Positions 1-9,835 of a stretch of 64,000 nucleotides of DNA are shown piece by piece. A program made the position numbers and the translations under genes. Source of the DNA: Verticillium longisporum (taxonomy: Eukaryota > Ascomycota > Sordariomycetes > Glomerellales > Plectosphaerellaceae); contig JAETXT010000015.1 in the NCBI GenBank assembly GCA_019188255.1, positions 868,001 through 932,000 on the forward strand. The letters run 5' to 3'. Below the pieces are notes generated by a model. The model made no database searches and was not told the DNA's origin. It saw nothing but the letters and a program-made list of their open reading frames with translations. Within the stretch, counting starts at the first letter, position 1. The number at the start of each line of letters is the position of its first letter.

Positions 1-5
1 TTCGG

Positions 6-1241
6 TTAAGGCAAAGACGAAGTATTGCTTCGGGACCAAGACTCCCCAGATAGGGAATCATGAAGGGAATACAATGCGCCTAGCCATGTGTCGAACATGG
101 TTTCGACACCCTGGAGCTCGTCACGTTGTAAGCCCATCTCGAGCACCTGGTTGCGCAACCTCTCATAAGCCTCAATCATGACGAGGATTTGCAGCGCAGG
201 TGCGTCGGGGCTGCCTCCAGGACGATCAAGCATGGCTGTCGCCAGCTCACGTGTCAAGAGGTCGACACAAAGCTGAAGCCCAAAGTTCCCTTGCGGCACG
301 GATCGGCGCAACATTGTCGATACTCGATGGTGCAGTACGGAAGGCGGTCCTGGCGAGAACGACAAGGGCTTAAAGTAGATCGCCTCCTCGTCAAAGCCCA
401 CCAGAGTGCCGTCGTCCGAGGTGGGTGAATGGGCCTGTGTATTTCGACGCGGTGGTGGCACGGCAATGACATTGTGCGGTGGGACTTCCTCCGAGCTGTG
501 TTGTCGCCTCGTTCCCGACGATGTCAGTCGTCGTTCGGAGCGTGGCGGAGGTTCCGAGTGACAGTCCGTGTATATAGAATCTGTATCACTGGGCTCGAGG
601 AGAGCTTGGTACTGGGCCGCAATGAGGTCAACGCTCGTGACTTTGCTGGCATCGGTGGAGTTTCTGCCGAATGAGCCTGCCTCCAGCTGGCCGATGGACG
701 TGACCGGGGTCTTTGCCCGACGCCTGACGCTGGAAGCCGTCGAAGTTGAAGAGGTCGGAGAATTGGCACCAAAACTATTAAGAAGCGGCCGAGGAGGTGT
801 GTTGTTGATGGCGAGATGTTTGAATTCCGGTATGATCGTCGGTGTCTTCTCGACTTTGCTTGCGTCGGCTCGTTCCTGAAGAGGACCAAGTCCTGGCAAC
901 GGTGACGATGAGTCCATCGCCAACATGCCGCTCCGCCGTAGGTACTCTTGCCATTTGGCATCACTCAGATCTGGCGGCACGCGGGGAGACGAAGCGATGG
1001 GTTGTGTTGTCTGCTGTACTACAGGATTGGCACCAGCCTTGAAACTCAACGACAGGTTGCTGGAGGCCGACCGCCGGGAAGGGTTCTTCTGGAGCCTCTT
1101 TCTCATTTTCTCGGGCTTGGCCTGCTGGAGACCGGGCGAGGCTGATGGTGCAGCTGAGCGGTCTGTAGGTATGCGTGTGCGATCCATTGATGATCGTTGG
1201 GCGGACGAGCTGGTACGCAGGGATAGCTGAGCTGCTGACAT
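6..1241 (-). CDS. Ser/Pro-rich protein of unknown function
   Basis: An unbroken 411-codon reading frame from an ATG at 1241 to a TAA at 6-8, without an evident intron. I do not recognise the family. The first ~300 residues are rich in Ser, Pro, Thr and Arg and look disordered, apart from a short ordered-looking stretch, DLSDAKWQEYLRRSG, near residues 91-105. The last ~100 residues have a helical pattern (for example LCVDLLTRELATAMLD followed by ILVMIEAYERLRNQVLEMGL), so the folded part is probably C-terminal. No signal peptide or membrane segment is visible. The pattern of a disordered N-terminus and a helical C-terminus is common in fungal scaffold or regulatory proteins, but that is only inference. 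The start is the first ATG of the frame. Confidence 0.75.
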   Translation of the reverse strand: MSAAQLSLRTSSSAQRSSMDRTRIPTDRSAAPSASPGLQQAKPEKMRKRLQKNPSRRSASSNLSLSFKAGANPVVQQTTQPIASSPRVPPDLSDAKWQEYLRRSGMLAMDSSSPLPGLGPLQERADASKVEKTPTIIPEFKHLAINNTPPRPLLNSFGANSPTSSTSTASSVRRRAKTPVTSIGQLEAGSFGRNSTDASKVTSVDLIAAQYQALLEPSDTDSIYTDCHSEPPPRSERRLTSSGTRRQHSSEEVPPHNVIAVPPPRRNTQAHSPTSDDGTLVGFDEEAIYFKPLSFSPGPPSVLHHRVSTMLRRSVPQGNFGLQLCVDLLTRELATAMLDRPGGSPDAPALQILVMIEAYERLRNQVLEMGLQRDELQGVETMFDTWLGALYSLHDSLSGESWSRSNTSSLP

Positions 1242-3229
1242 TGTGACATGGGGTGTTTACGACGGCAGAGCAATGGTCTTTGCGCCATTGTGGAGGTTTT
1301 GGCATTATAAACGAGACTGGCGACATGTGAAGCAAACGACGACCTATGACGTTCGTCGACGTGTGCTACAGTCTGGGGAAGGGTCTTGGGTCCAGGGGTC
1401 ATGAAAACAGGATTCACCCTGCAATGCCCTGGTGTCAGCCAACTCGGCTCACCTCACCACTTCGCAAAGCCAACTCTACACGGCTGTGCATGCGGCGGGG
1501 TATAATGCTTCCTCCTTCATCCACTCAACTGTGGATGGGCCTGTACAGTTGAGGGCAATAGGTAGTTACCGGGAGCCGGCACACTTGTGCGCCTCGTTCG
1601 AAATGGGAAAGGTGAGGCTCGCGAGCCAGCTTCCCTGGGAGGGCGAAGCAATCAGGGCGGGCGTGCATATGGAATGACCAACGAATGATGGTGGTGGATG
1701 AAAGTTGACGGGGTTCATCTGGGCCAGGTTTTGGCCTGCAGACTGCAACCTTCAAGCCACGCAGCCTGTCAAGCTGACGCCAGGGGGCTTGAGGCCCACG
1801 TCATTGTTTTCCATATCGTCACGTGGCTCAAACCAAACAGGACTGTCAATTGCGAGCCTGGCCATGCTTGGCACATCTGGGTATCAATCATCCTCCCTCG
1901 GGAGGTGCCTAGTGATGATCGTCTTGTCCTGCCCAGATGCCTTATGTCGATTGGGCCAGGCCAAAGATATTCAGGACCCAGTACGGATATCAATCATCGG
2001 TACCTGTCCCGGGGCATTGCTTCCCCTGGCTGGCGGTTCTCCACTGTCAACTTCCCATACATAGCACCTCGGCAAGGACGCTCACCTTCACAGCCGACCC
2101 TATGGATTGTTGAAAACCAAAGCTTCGATATGGCTTCTAGAGTGCTCCTCCCCGTGACGCTTTCTAGACATTGTCCTTCAGATAGCTCTTTTTCTGTTGG
2201 ACACAGCTAGGTTCGATGCATGCTCCTCGGCACATTTCTCCGACCGGCACACCGGCAACAGGTCAATCTATTTCTCGCCGTTGTCCTTTTCCGCCAGTAA
2301 CTCTTGGCCCTTGGCTGCATTACAGTATCTCGTGATTCGATTTCTTCATTACCCATTTTACCTATGTTGAGCATTCGCTTTTGATGAACATGCATATAGA
2401 ATGCCGCTGGTCGAGACAGGAGACGAAGTGACGAGGAAGCATTCATCGCGTCCTAAAGACATTCCCGACTGACCCTTGCCTCGGCCTCTCAACTTCAATC
2501 CTGTTGTTACAGCGACTCGTTCTGTCAGACACCTTGATCAGACGACCAGAAAAAGGCGTCGGCATAGGAAGACGGTCGGGAGACAAAATAACATGGCGTG
2601 TACGAGCGGCATCGACTCCGCGCGTCGTGGGTTCCAGGCCATCGGGCTGAGGTGCTAGACCATGGCTTGGGTAGCGCAATGAGCGCAATGCGATAATTTG
2701 TCCCTCCCACTCAACTGTATCCGTCGCGTCTCGCACTCCCTAGCGCCCCGAACGCCCTGTCCATCTCAGCAGCCGACGGATAATTTCTCCATCAATCAGA
2801 ACCTTTTCCCGATGGTAGTAGCCGGACCCGGCACGGACAAGCGTCTCTCTCACCAGTCTCGAGGTCGCCAAAGCCGTCCTGCCCACTAATCCCCACTTCG
2901 ACCCCTCCTGGTTACCCCTCCCCTCTATTACATGCAGCATCAATTGGCACGCTCCAAGGCGCCGTCACGTAGCCGTGGCCCCTTGTTGATCCCTGCCGTT
3001 CCGCATGGCGCGTCCTGGCTCGGGGTAAAGCACCCTGACGAACCGATCTCTAGACGCGGGGTGAGTCTGCAATGAGCGAGCAGAACGAGGATGAAAAAGT
3101 AGGCACGCAAGGTATATAACTTCCCTCGCCCACGCCTCACTTTGGGCCATTGTCACCTTTGTTTGTCTATCATCACCCACCTCCTTCACGCCCTCTCCTT
3201 TCCCTCTCCCCCGCCACACGACTGCCAAT
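1242..3229. other. Intergenic region upstream of lgd1
   Basis: Divergent spacer of about 2 kb between the unknown gene on the minus strand and lgd1. The open frames here are short, overlap each other on both strands and show no recognisable protein. The last ~120 bases before the lgd1 start are pyrimidine-rich and contain a TATA-like sequence. Nothing else could be supported. Confidence 0.6.
3113..3119 (+). promoter_or_regulatory. TATA-box candidate for lgd1
   Basis: TATATAA lies about 110 bases before the lgd1 ATG and is followed by CT-rich sequence typical of a fungal core promoter. The position fits a TATA element with a short leader. No binding site for a galacturonate regulator could be assigned with confidence. 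Confidence 0.4.
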
Positions 3230-4665
3230 ATGGTCCAAGAAATCACCATCACCGGGTGGAGCACCCGCGATGTGAGGTTCCCAACCTCGCTCGACAAGAC
3301 CGGATCCGACGCCATGAACGCTGCCGGCGACTACTCCGCCGCCTACTGTGTCCTCGAGACTGACTCCGAGTACAGCGGCCACGGCATGGTGAGTGCCCCT
3401 CCATCTCGACATTCTTATTGTTTGTCCCGCATCGCTTCCGATTCCCTGATTGACAATCTTACTCAACAGACCTTCACAATTGGTCGCGGCAACGACATCG
3501 TCTGCACAGCAATTGACTACCTCGGTGACCGCATCAAGGGCAGGACCCTTTCATCTCTGGTCGCCAACTGGGGCGAGACTTGGAGGTACCTGGTCAACGA
3601 CAGCCAGCTCCGATGGATCGGCCCTGAGAAGGGTGTCATTCATCTGGCTCTTGGCTCCGTTGTCAACGCCATTTGGGATCTTGGGCCAAGGTCCTCGGCA
3701 AGCCCGTCTGGCGCATCGTCGCCGACATGACCCCGGAGGAGTTTGTCCAGTGCATCGACTTCCGCTACATCACCGACGCCATCACGCCCGAGGAGGCCAT
3801 CGCCCTCCTCAAGGAGCAAGAGGGCGGCAAGGCCCAGCGCATCAAGGATGCCGAGAACAACCGCGCCGTCCCCGCCTACACCACCAGCGCCGGCTGGCTC
3901 GGCTACGGAGAGGACAAGATGAAGGGCTTGCTGCAGGAGACCCTGAGCAAGGGTTACAGGCATTTCAAGCTCAAGGTCGGCAGCAACGTTGAGCAGGATA
4001 AGAAGAGGTTGACCATTGCGCGCGACGTCATTGGGTACGACAAGGGCAACATTCTCATGGTCGACGCCAACCAGGTCTGGTCGGTGCCCGAGGCCATTGC
4101 CTACATGAAGGAGCTCAAGGAGTTCAAGCCCTGGTTCATCGAGGAGCCCACCTCCCCTGACGACATTCTCGGCCACAAGGCCGTCCGCGAGGCCCTTAAG
4201 CCCTACAACATTGGTGTCGCCACGGGCGAGATGTGCCAGAACCGTGTCGTCTTCAAGCAGCTCCTCATGGCTGGTGCCATTGACGTGTGCCAGATCGACG
4301 CTTGCCGCATGGGCGGTGTCAACGAAGTCCTCGCCGTCCTCCTGATGGCCAAGAAGTTCAACGTGCCCATCGTGCCCCACTCCGGCGGTGTCGGCCTGCC
4401 CGAGTACACCCAGCACCTCAGCACCATCGACTACGTCGTCGTTAGCGGCAAGCTCTCTGTGCTCGAGTACGTCGACCACCTTCACGAGCACTTCCTCCAC
4501 CCCTCGGTCATCAAGGACGGCTACTACCAGACGCCCACCGAGGCCGGCTACAGCGTCGAGATGAAGCCCGAGAGCATGGACCAGTACACGTATCCCGGCA
4601 AGGAGGGCGTCAGCTGGTGGAGGAGCGAGGAGGCCAGGCCCATCATCGAGGGCGTCAAGATCTGA
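3230..4665 (+). CDS. lgd1: L-galactonate dehydratase (frameshifted in this sequence)
   Basis: Second enzyme of the fungal reductive D-galacturonate pathway: it removes water from L-galactonate to give 3-deoxy-L-threo-hex-2-ulosonate, in the cytosol. Two exons, 3230-3388 and 3470-4665, with an 81-nt phase-0 intron. The start PTSLDKTGSDAMNAAGDYSA and the end match the Trichoderma LGD1 type closely. It belongs to the mandelate racemase branch of the enolase superfamily: KLKVG carries the catalytic Lys, MVDANQ, FIEEP and GEMCQN supply the three acidic metal ligands, and IVPHSGG the His. One T is missing after 3682: the frame reads IWDLGPR where the family has IWDLWAK, and the correct frame resumes at once. 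With that base the product is 451 residues, the usual length. Probably a sequencing error in a TTT run; a true null allele is the alternative. No other galacturonate gene lies nearby. Confidence 0.93.
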
Positions 4666-4867
4666 GCGGAACATGTGCTGCTCAAGGGGTCAAGCGGGAA
4701 ACGCTTGTCCGCAGGGCAACGATGGCATCCTGTATGGCTGAGATAATCCAGTCATCCTTTGTGTACCGGGTAGCAAGACCTGTCTGCCCGTGGCTGCAAG
4801 GAGGAGTATCGCAAGGGGTCTGAACGATGAAGAACGATCAGTCCGCAGGGCAACGATGGCATCCTGC

Positions 4868-4887
4868 ATAGCCGTCTAGACGGCTAT
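4868..4887. repeat. Perfect 20-bp palindrome
   Basis: ATAGCCGTCTAGACGGCTAT equals its own reverse complement. It overlaps the 3' end of the second repeat copy, where the other copies read TATGGCT, so the repeat appears to run into a hairpin at this copy. Confidence 0.85.
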
Positions 4888-4907
4888 CCGACCATATCAC
4901 ATCGCGT

Positions 4908-4925
4908 CGGCCAGATTGCTGGCCG
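4908..4925. repeat. 7-bp stem, 4-base loop hairpin
   Basis: CGGCCAG-ATTG-CTGGCCG, a perfect stem, lies in the spacer between the second and third copies of the ~31-bp repeat, 20 bases after the 20-bp palindrome. Confidence 0.75.
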
Positions 4926-5620
4926 TGGGGGTCTGACATAGAGTCAGTCCGCAGGGCAACGATGGCATCCTGTATGGCTCACCATGTGGCCATCCCTACC
5001 GGTTGGGAAGAAGATATCCTGATGGACTCTTCTCACCTGGTGTAAGCACTGGGGGTGAAGTTTGTGGGAGAAGGGGGTTTGGCTGGGAGGGGGGAAAAGC
5101 TATTCCGCAAGGCAACGATGGCATCTTGTATAGACTGAGCGTGAGCTCACTTTCTATCCCCGCGGCTATTCGTAATGCAAATATTAAAAAATTGATTCGC
5201 CAAGAGAAACCTTTCATTTCCTGTCGTGATTTCGGACCAGAGTGGCCAGGAGAGTGGAGCCCAAGTGCTCAAACCAGGGGTCCTTCGCCAGATCGGGGCA
5301 CGGACCTGGTGCACCTGGTGCTGCGTTGAGAACCACCTGTGATCAGCGAGTGAGCACGTGTCCCCGTTCTCAAACGACGCTCATCCACCGTACCGCATCT
5401 GGGACTTGACTTGACAAAGTAGTTTCTTGGCTTTGCCATCACATTTTCTCTTTGAACTTCAGCAGCCGGCTGTTGGAAGGTCTATCTTCTTCTCTTGTAT
5501 TTCTGGTCATCGTTTCCTCTGCGCGTCGGTCGGTGCGTTCTCTTCTTGTAGACCCGGAGCCTGACGGAACCGTACTTTCCTCCGACGTCACCTCGCCTCA
5601 TCGACAGCACCACGTTCGAC

Positions 5621-7471
5621 ATGGCCTCCAAACGAAAGACCGGAAAGGTTGACGATCTCACGCCTCAGCCTGCGAGCCCCGAGCAATTCGAGAATGAGCT
5701 CAAGAGTCTAGCCTCTAAAGCCCAGAGGGACTCGGGAGAGTCCTGGATCCTTAAGCAACTCGCCCTCTATTTCAAGACGACTACTCTGCTCATCCTTGTG
5801 GCTGCCTACTCCAACGTGTCTTACCTGACTCTTTCGCCAGTTTATGGATCGATCCCATCGTCGGTATGGCATTCCAAGGTCATCATGGGCGCAGCGTTTG
5901 CCGGATGGTCTGGAAACATCTGGCTCAACCGCGCACTGCCCATCAAACCCGCCCATCTCCTGCCCGTCATTGCCATGTGGATCCCCACGATCCAATTCTT
6001 CCTTTTCGGCTGGAGCAACACCTTCACAGCACACTATGGGCCTCTTGTGACTGAACTGCTCACTTTGTTTCCCTGGTCGCCATATCCGCCGCCACCGTCG
6101 CCACAATGTTGGAGGATGCTGATCTCTCTTTCCTGCCCCAATTCTTCGCTGAGGCCGGGCCAGGCATCGCATCGTGGCTGATCCTCAAGCTTTTCGAGAA
6201 CCTCACGGACGGCGTGATTCAGGCATTCATTGGGCAGGCCTTTTCACGACGCGAATCGGGCTTGAGCTTCTGCTGGGCGCTGCATATGCCTTGTTCGCGC
6301 CCTCAAACCTGATCGTGGTGTCCCTGCCAGCGCTGTACCACACAGCCATGCACAACTACCATGTCATGTCCCCTGCTGCCACCGTGGGCCTCAACTATAC
6401 GCTGCAGGCTGACAATTGGATCCTGCTGGACCGCAAGGAGTCACTGACCGGCTACATTTCCGTCATCGAGAGCCTTGACAAGGGGTTCCGCGTCATGCGC
6501 TGTGATCACTCGCTCCTTGGAGGTGAATGGATGAAGGTCAGGCCTACAGACCCTCGTGTGGCTGAGCCCATCTATGGGGTTTTTGTTATGCTCGAGGCCA
6601 CCCGACTTGTCGAGGTTACAGCCCCGTTCCTGACAATGAGGCCAAAGCTCTCGTCATGTAGGTCTCTCTTGGCCGCATGTCATAGTCCACGCTAATGAAT
6701 AACAGTGGCCTGGGTATCGGAACGACGCCAGCGGCTCTTGTCGCGCATGGCATTGATACGACTGTCGTGGAGATTGATCCAGTGGTCCACGAGTTCGCTT
6801 CCAAGTATTTCCAACTGCCCAAGAACCATACAGCGGTTATCGACGATGCCGTCAGCTACACGGCCTCCCTTGTCAACGATGCGGAAGCTCAGTACGATTA
6901 CATTGTTCACGATGTCTTCACCGGCGGCGCCGAGCCCATCCTCTTTTCACCCTGGAGTTCCTCCAGGGACTGAGCTCCTTACTGAAACCCGACGGCGTGA
7001 TCGCCATTGTGAGTGATGAAACCCGCTGTCTGGCCCCCAAACACACATGCTGACCAATCTGAGAACTACGCCGGCGACTTTGTTCACCCAGCTCCTAGGA
7101 TCATCGTCAACACTATCAGGGAGGTGTTCCCTTCATGCCGCATCTTCCGCGAGTCGGCTGCTCCCGACGAAGAGACTTTGGCAAAGGACAAAAAGGATTT
7201 TACCAACATGGTCATCTTCTGCAAGAAGACTTCTGGCGACATCACGTTCAGGAGGCCTACAGAGAGCGACTATCTTGGCAGCAGGTCTCGGCGAGCGTAT
7301 ATGATGCCGCAGCACGAGGTGTTGGACGCCAACTTCAAACTCGGCGCCGAGGACGGCATCCTCAGGAACAACGACACGGCTAAGCTGGCGCAGTGGCACC
7401 AGAAGAGCGCACTGGGTCATTGGGAGGTCATGCGTACGGTGCTGGACCCCAAGATCTGGGAACTGTGGTGA
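5621..7471 (+). CDS. Membrane protein with spermidine-synthase-like domain (four frameshifts)
   Basis: Three exons: 5621-6657, 6706-7008 and 7064-7471, with introns of 48 and 55 nt. The N-terminal half has about five hydrophobic segments, among them LALYFKTTTLLILVAAYSNV and LPVIAMWIPTIQFFLFGW. The C-terminal half is a Rossmann domain of the spermine/spermidine synthase type: LGIGTTPAAL is the nucleotide-binding loop, TTVVEIDPVVHEFA the acidic strand end, and YDYIVHDVFTGGAEP stands where true aminopropyltransferases carry the catalytic Asp region. A methyltransferase-like or non-catalytic role is therefore as likely as polyamine synthesis. The frame breaks at 6071-6073 (CCC), 6241-6244 (TTTT), 6622-6625 (CCCC) and 6944-6947 (TTTT); adding one base to each run gives a continuous 583-residue protein, which supports sequencing error. 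Confidence 0.82.
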
Positions 7472-7667
7472 TGGGTTCAAGGCTGACAGCACGAGACTCC
7501 CATTCTATAATTTGTTGATTCCTGCGCAATGCTATTTCTGAGCGATCTCCCATCGCCCGTGGCTGTCGCTTTATCGATGGCTAGACACACAAGCACATTA
7601 CTTGCTTTCCTTGCCTCCCATCTTGCGTCCTTGGCGGTCTGCTGTGCCCTGTCATGCTTGCCTCTAC

Positions 7668-8543
7668 TTAATCGTCAACGGGTTTCTTTCCCGGCTTTGC
7701 AGAGGCTTCTGCAGCTTTGACCGAATGATCCACTCCGACTTCGTTCATGCTCTTGATGTACTCCTCCAGGTAGGCAGGCACCTTGTCCACGGCGTTGTAC
7801 GGCCCCGCGATGGGAGCTCCCAGCGACATGTGCACGGGCACGACGCCCGTCCAGACGGTGCTGACGACCGCCGGGTTCTCCATGTCGTGCTTCTCGTCCC
7901 CCGGGGACCGGAGCGGATCTTGGCGCTGCCGGTAGCGATGCGGACCTTGAGGACGCTCGTTGAGCTCATCTCGGCCTTGTTGGGGGATCCTGCTGTTCTG
8001 CCAGCGGCCGGCGACGACGCTGTCGGTGATGAGCTCCATGGCGTACAGCTTCTCGTCGTCGGTCTCGACCAGGGTCGCGTGGCCGAAGAGGACGGCAGAG
8101 CGGTAGTTGTAGCTGTGGGAGTTGGGGGTCAGCGCGAGGACGAGGCCGTCGACGTGGGTGGCGGCGACGGTGACAGGCAAGCCCGAGGGTGAGTCATCGG
8201 TCGCGGGACGGCGGGTCAGGTTCATCACGCGGGAGGAGACGTAGCCATGGAGGTAGAGGTCGAGCACGTCGCCCTCGTCGGAGGAGGGACGGTCGAACGA
8301 GCCCATCTGACCGATCATGGGAAGGACGGCAGGGAAGGGGAGTCGGGGGAGTTGAAGGAAACATGAAGCGTGGGGCACGTGTTGACGATGCCGTGGATGA
8401 CCCTGAGGGAGTACGAAGCTGTGGGCAATGGTGAGTTGTCTCTGCTCCTGGTGATGGTGCCATGCTGGCTGACTCACCTCGTGGGCTGTACCGGTTAACG
8501 GTGCCGAGGGGCCTTTGGGGTATTCGAGCTCAGCGCGCGGCAT
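7668..8543 (-). CDS. FMN-binding split-barrel protein (flavin-nucleotide-binding family)
   Basis: Two exons on the minus strand, 8543-8478 and 8418-7668, with a 59-nt intron. The product resembles fungal flavin-nucleotide-binding proteins of the pyridoxamine 5'-phosphate oxidase-like fold. Conserved blocks are PAVLPMIGQMGSF, GDVLDLYLHGYVSSR, ATHVDGLVLALTPNSHSYNY, RSAVLFGHATLV and WTGVVPVHMSLG. The likely role is flavin-dependent reduction of an unknown substrate; the family also includes nitroimidazole-resistance-type proteins. Four breaks occur in runs: AAA in exon 1 (minus strand, near 8525), the G run at 8337-8340, the G run at 7982-7986 (two bases short) and the C/G run at 7898-7906. Restoring them gives 273 residues in one frame, the family's usual size. 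Long open frames that extend upstream of 8543 are read-through of the intron and promoter. Confidence 0.82.
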   Translation of the reverse strand: MPRAELEYPKGPSAPLTGTAHEVSQPAWHHHQEQRQLTIAHSFVLPQGHPRHRQHVPHASCFLQLPRLPFPAVLPMIGQMGSFDRPSSDEGDVLDLYLHGYVSSRVMNLTRRPATDDSPSGLPVTVAATHVDGLVLALTPNSHSYNYRSAVLFGHATLVETDDEKLYAMELITDSVVAGRWQNSRIPQQGRDELNERPQGPHRYRQRQDPLRSPGDEKHDMENPAVVSTVWTGVVPVHMSLGAPIAGPYNAVDKVPAYLEEYIKSMNEVGVDHSVKAAEASAKPGKKPVDD

Positions 8544-9835
8544 GGTGAGATGTATAATGTGTGACGGGATAACAACGACTGCGCTCTTGTCTGGGGATCT
8601 AAAGGGAAAGTTTGCAGGTCTGACAGAGTGCAGGATGGGTGAGCAGATATAGTTCAAGGGCTGAGGGTGCTGTGCTGTAAGTGACCGGCCCGGGTTCGTC
8701 ATCCCGGGCCCCCCCGCATTTTGTGCCGAACACCGATGGCTTCCGTCGGACAGTGCCTTTACGTCGACTGCACCCCACTGAACACTGTGTGAAGCGCGCT
8801 GACGTGCCAAAGCACGTGCTTCGGACTTGGGGTGTTTCACAACGGCATCTCTTTCCCTTGCTATTTTCCCGTCCTACCTGCCAGGTGGGTTGCAAAAAAA
8901 ATGGCAGACATAAAATCCCTATAAGCAGCATATCAATCAGCATGCCGTACGGGAGGGTACTTCTGTTCAGGTAGAAAACCCCAGGGGATCTAGGTACCTG
9001 AGCATTACGTCTGCCATTTTTGTTTTGGCAACCCGCTTGCCTGCCTACTAGTAGTACCTTAGGTAAGAAAGTAGGGGCAAGGAAGCTGCTTTCCAAATCG
9101 TCTGGTTGTGGATCGAATATAGCTGCACGTCGTCCGACCAGAGCTTCTTCATTAGTCCTCCTCCATGACACGGATCACGGAATGCAACATGGTCTACCAT
9201 CCATCGATCGCAATGCTTTACTCTATTTTGTCGTTGCATCTCATCTGATAACCCAAAAGAGACGGGAAAAGCCCACGACTGTCGACCCATGACCCACGAG
9301 GTCTGACGCTGTCAGTTTCAAGGGTGAAACACCCACACTCGGCGCCACGCCTTTAGGAGGCCCTGGAGCCCTGTCAACCCAACCATGGCCAATGAAAGGC
9401 CCGGTCATCTCTCAAGTCCTCTTGCGCCTCAACGTTGTCTTGAGACTGGGGTCGTTTGATGCTCGATGCTCGATGCTGTGCTTGTTCTATTCTCACCCTG
9501 CGTCCCTCCCACCAGCGAGCCCTAGCGACACACTCCGTAGACTCGACCGAGCGCCTGTCCGCCCTGTGCTTTCTTTGTTCTGTTGCTGTCGCTTGCAGGC
9601 CAAACTTTCTACTCCTCCATCTCATCCATCTTGCCTACTGGTTGCGGAAGGTGTCGATCGAGCTGACTTTCCTGCGTCCGTCGTCGCGATCCGTCATGCT
9701 TGTCGTGTAACGTCGGTATCGCCAACATGGTCGCTTTTCTTTTTAACAGCCTTCACTTCTTCGTTTCCCTATTGATTGGGGCTTTCCCTTCGTCACCGGC
9801 CGGTTCCGTTCGCCGCCCCGGCGCTTTTCTCAACA
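8544..9835. other. Divergent intergenic region
   Basis: Spacer of 1.3 kb between the FMN-binding gene (-) and the large membrane protein gene (+). It contains the inverted-repeat element at 8887-9034 and two copies of a TACCT/AGGTA palindrome (8991-8999 and 9055-9065). No coding sequence could be supported. Confidence 0.6.
8887..9034. mobile_element. MITE-like element with ~23-26-bp terminal inverted repeats
   Basis: The left arm at 8887-8909 begins GGGTTGCAAAA and ends ATGGCAGAC. The right arm at 9009-9034, read on the minus strand, begins GGGTTGCCAAAAC and ends ATGGCAGAC. The arms match except for a few bases in the A-rich centre. They flank about 100 bases of non-coding, AT-richer sequence. 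Size, non-coding interior and intergenic position fit a miniature inverted-repeat element, but no clear target duplication is visible, so a simple long hairpin remains possible. Confidence 0.5.

Larger units (their letters stand above)
4708..5133 (+). repeat. Four dispersed copies of a ~31-bp repeat
   Basis: Four direct copies begin at 4708, 4842, 4948 and 5104. The common core is GCAGGGCAACGATGGCATCC followed by TGTATGGCT or a variant; the third copy is identical to the first over 32 bases, and the fourth differs at a few positions (GCAAGGCAACGATGGCATCT). Spacing is 134, 106 and 156 bases, so this is not a simple tandem array. The spacers contain palindromes, annotated separately. The block starts about 40 bases after the lgd1 stop. 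Origin and function are unknown. Confidence 0.85.

Noticed and set aside
3640..4674. 344-codon open frame antisense to lgd1
   Set aside because: Leu/Val/Asp-rich mirror of the codon usage of lgd1, without any protein-family signal.
4708..5133. CRISPR-like arrangement of repeats and spacers
   Set aside because: Only four copies with diverging ends and spacers of 75-125 bases, in a eukaryotic nuclear genome.
3681..8540. Region of decayed genes (pseudogene cluster)
   Set aside because: Apart from run-length breaks the three genes are highly conserved, with intact splice sites and active-site motifs, and have no accumulated stops or C-to-T bias of the RIP type.
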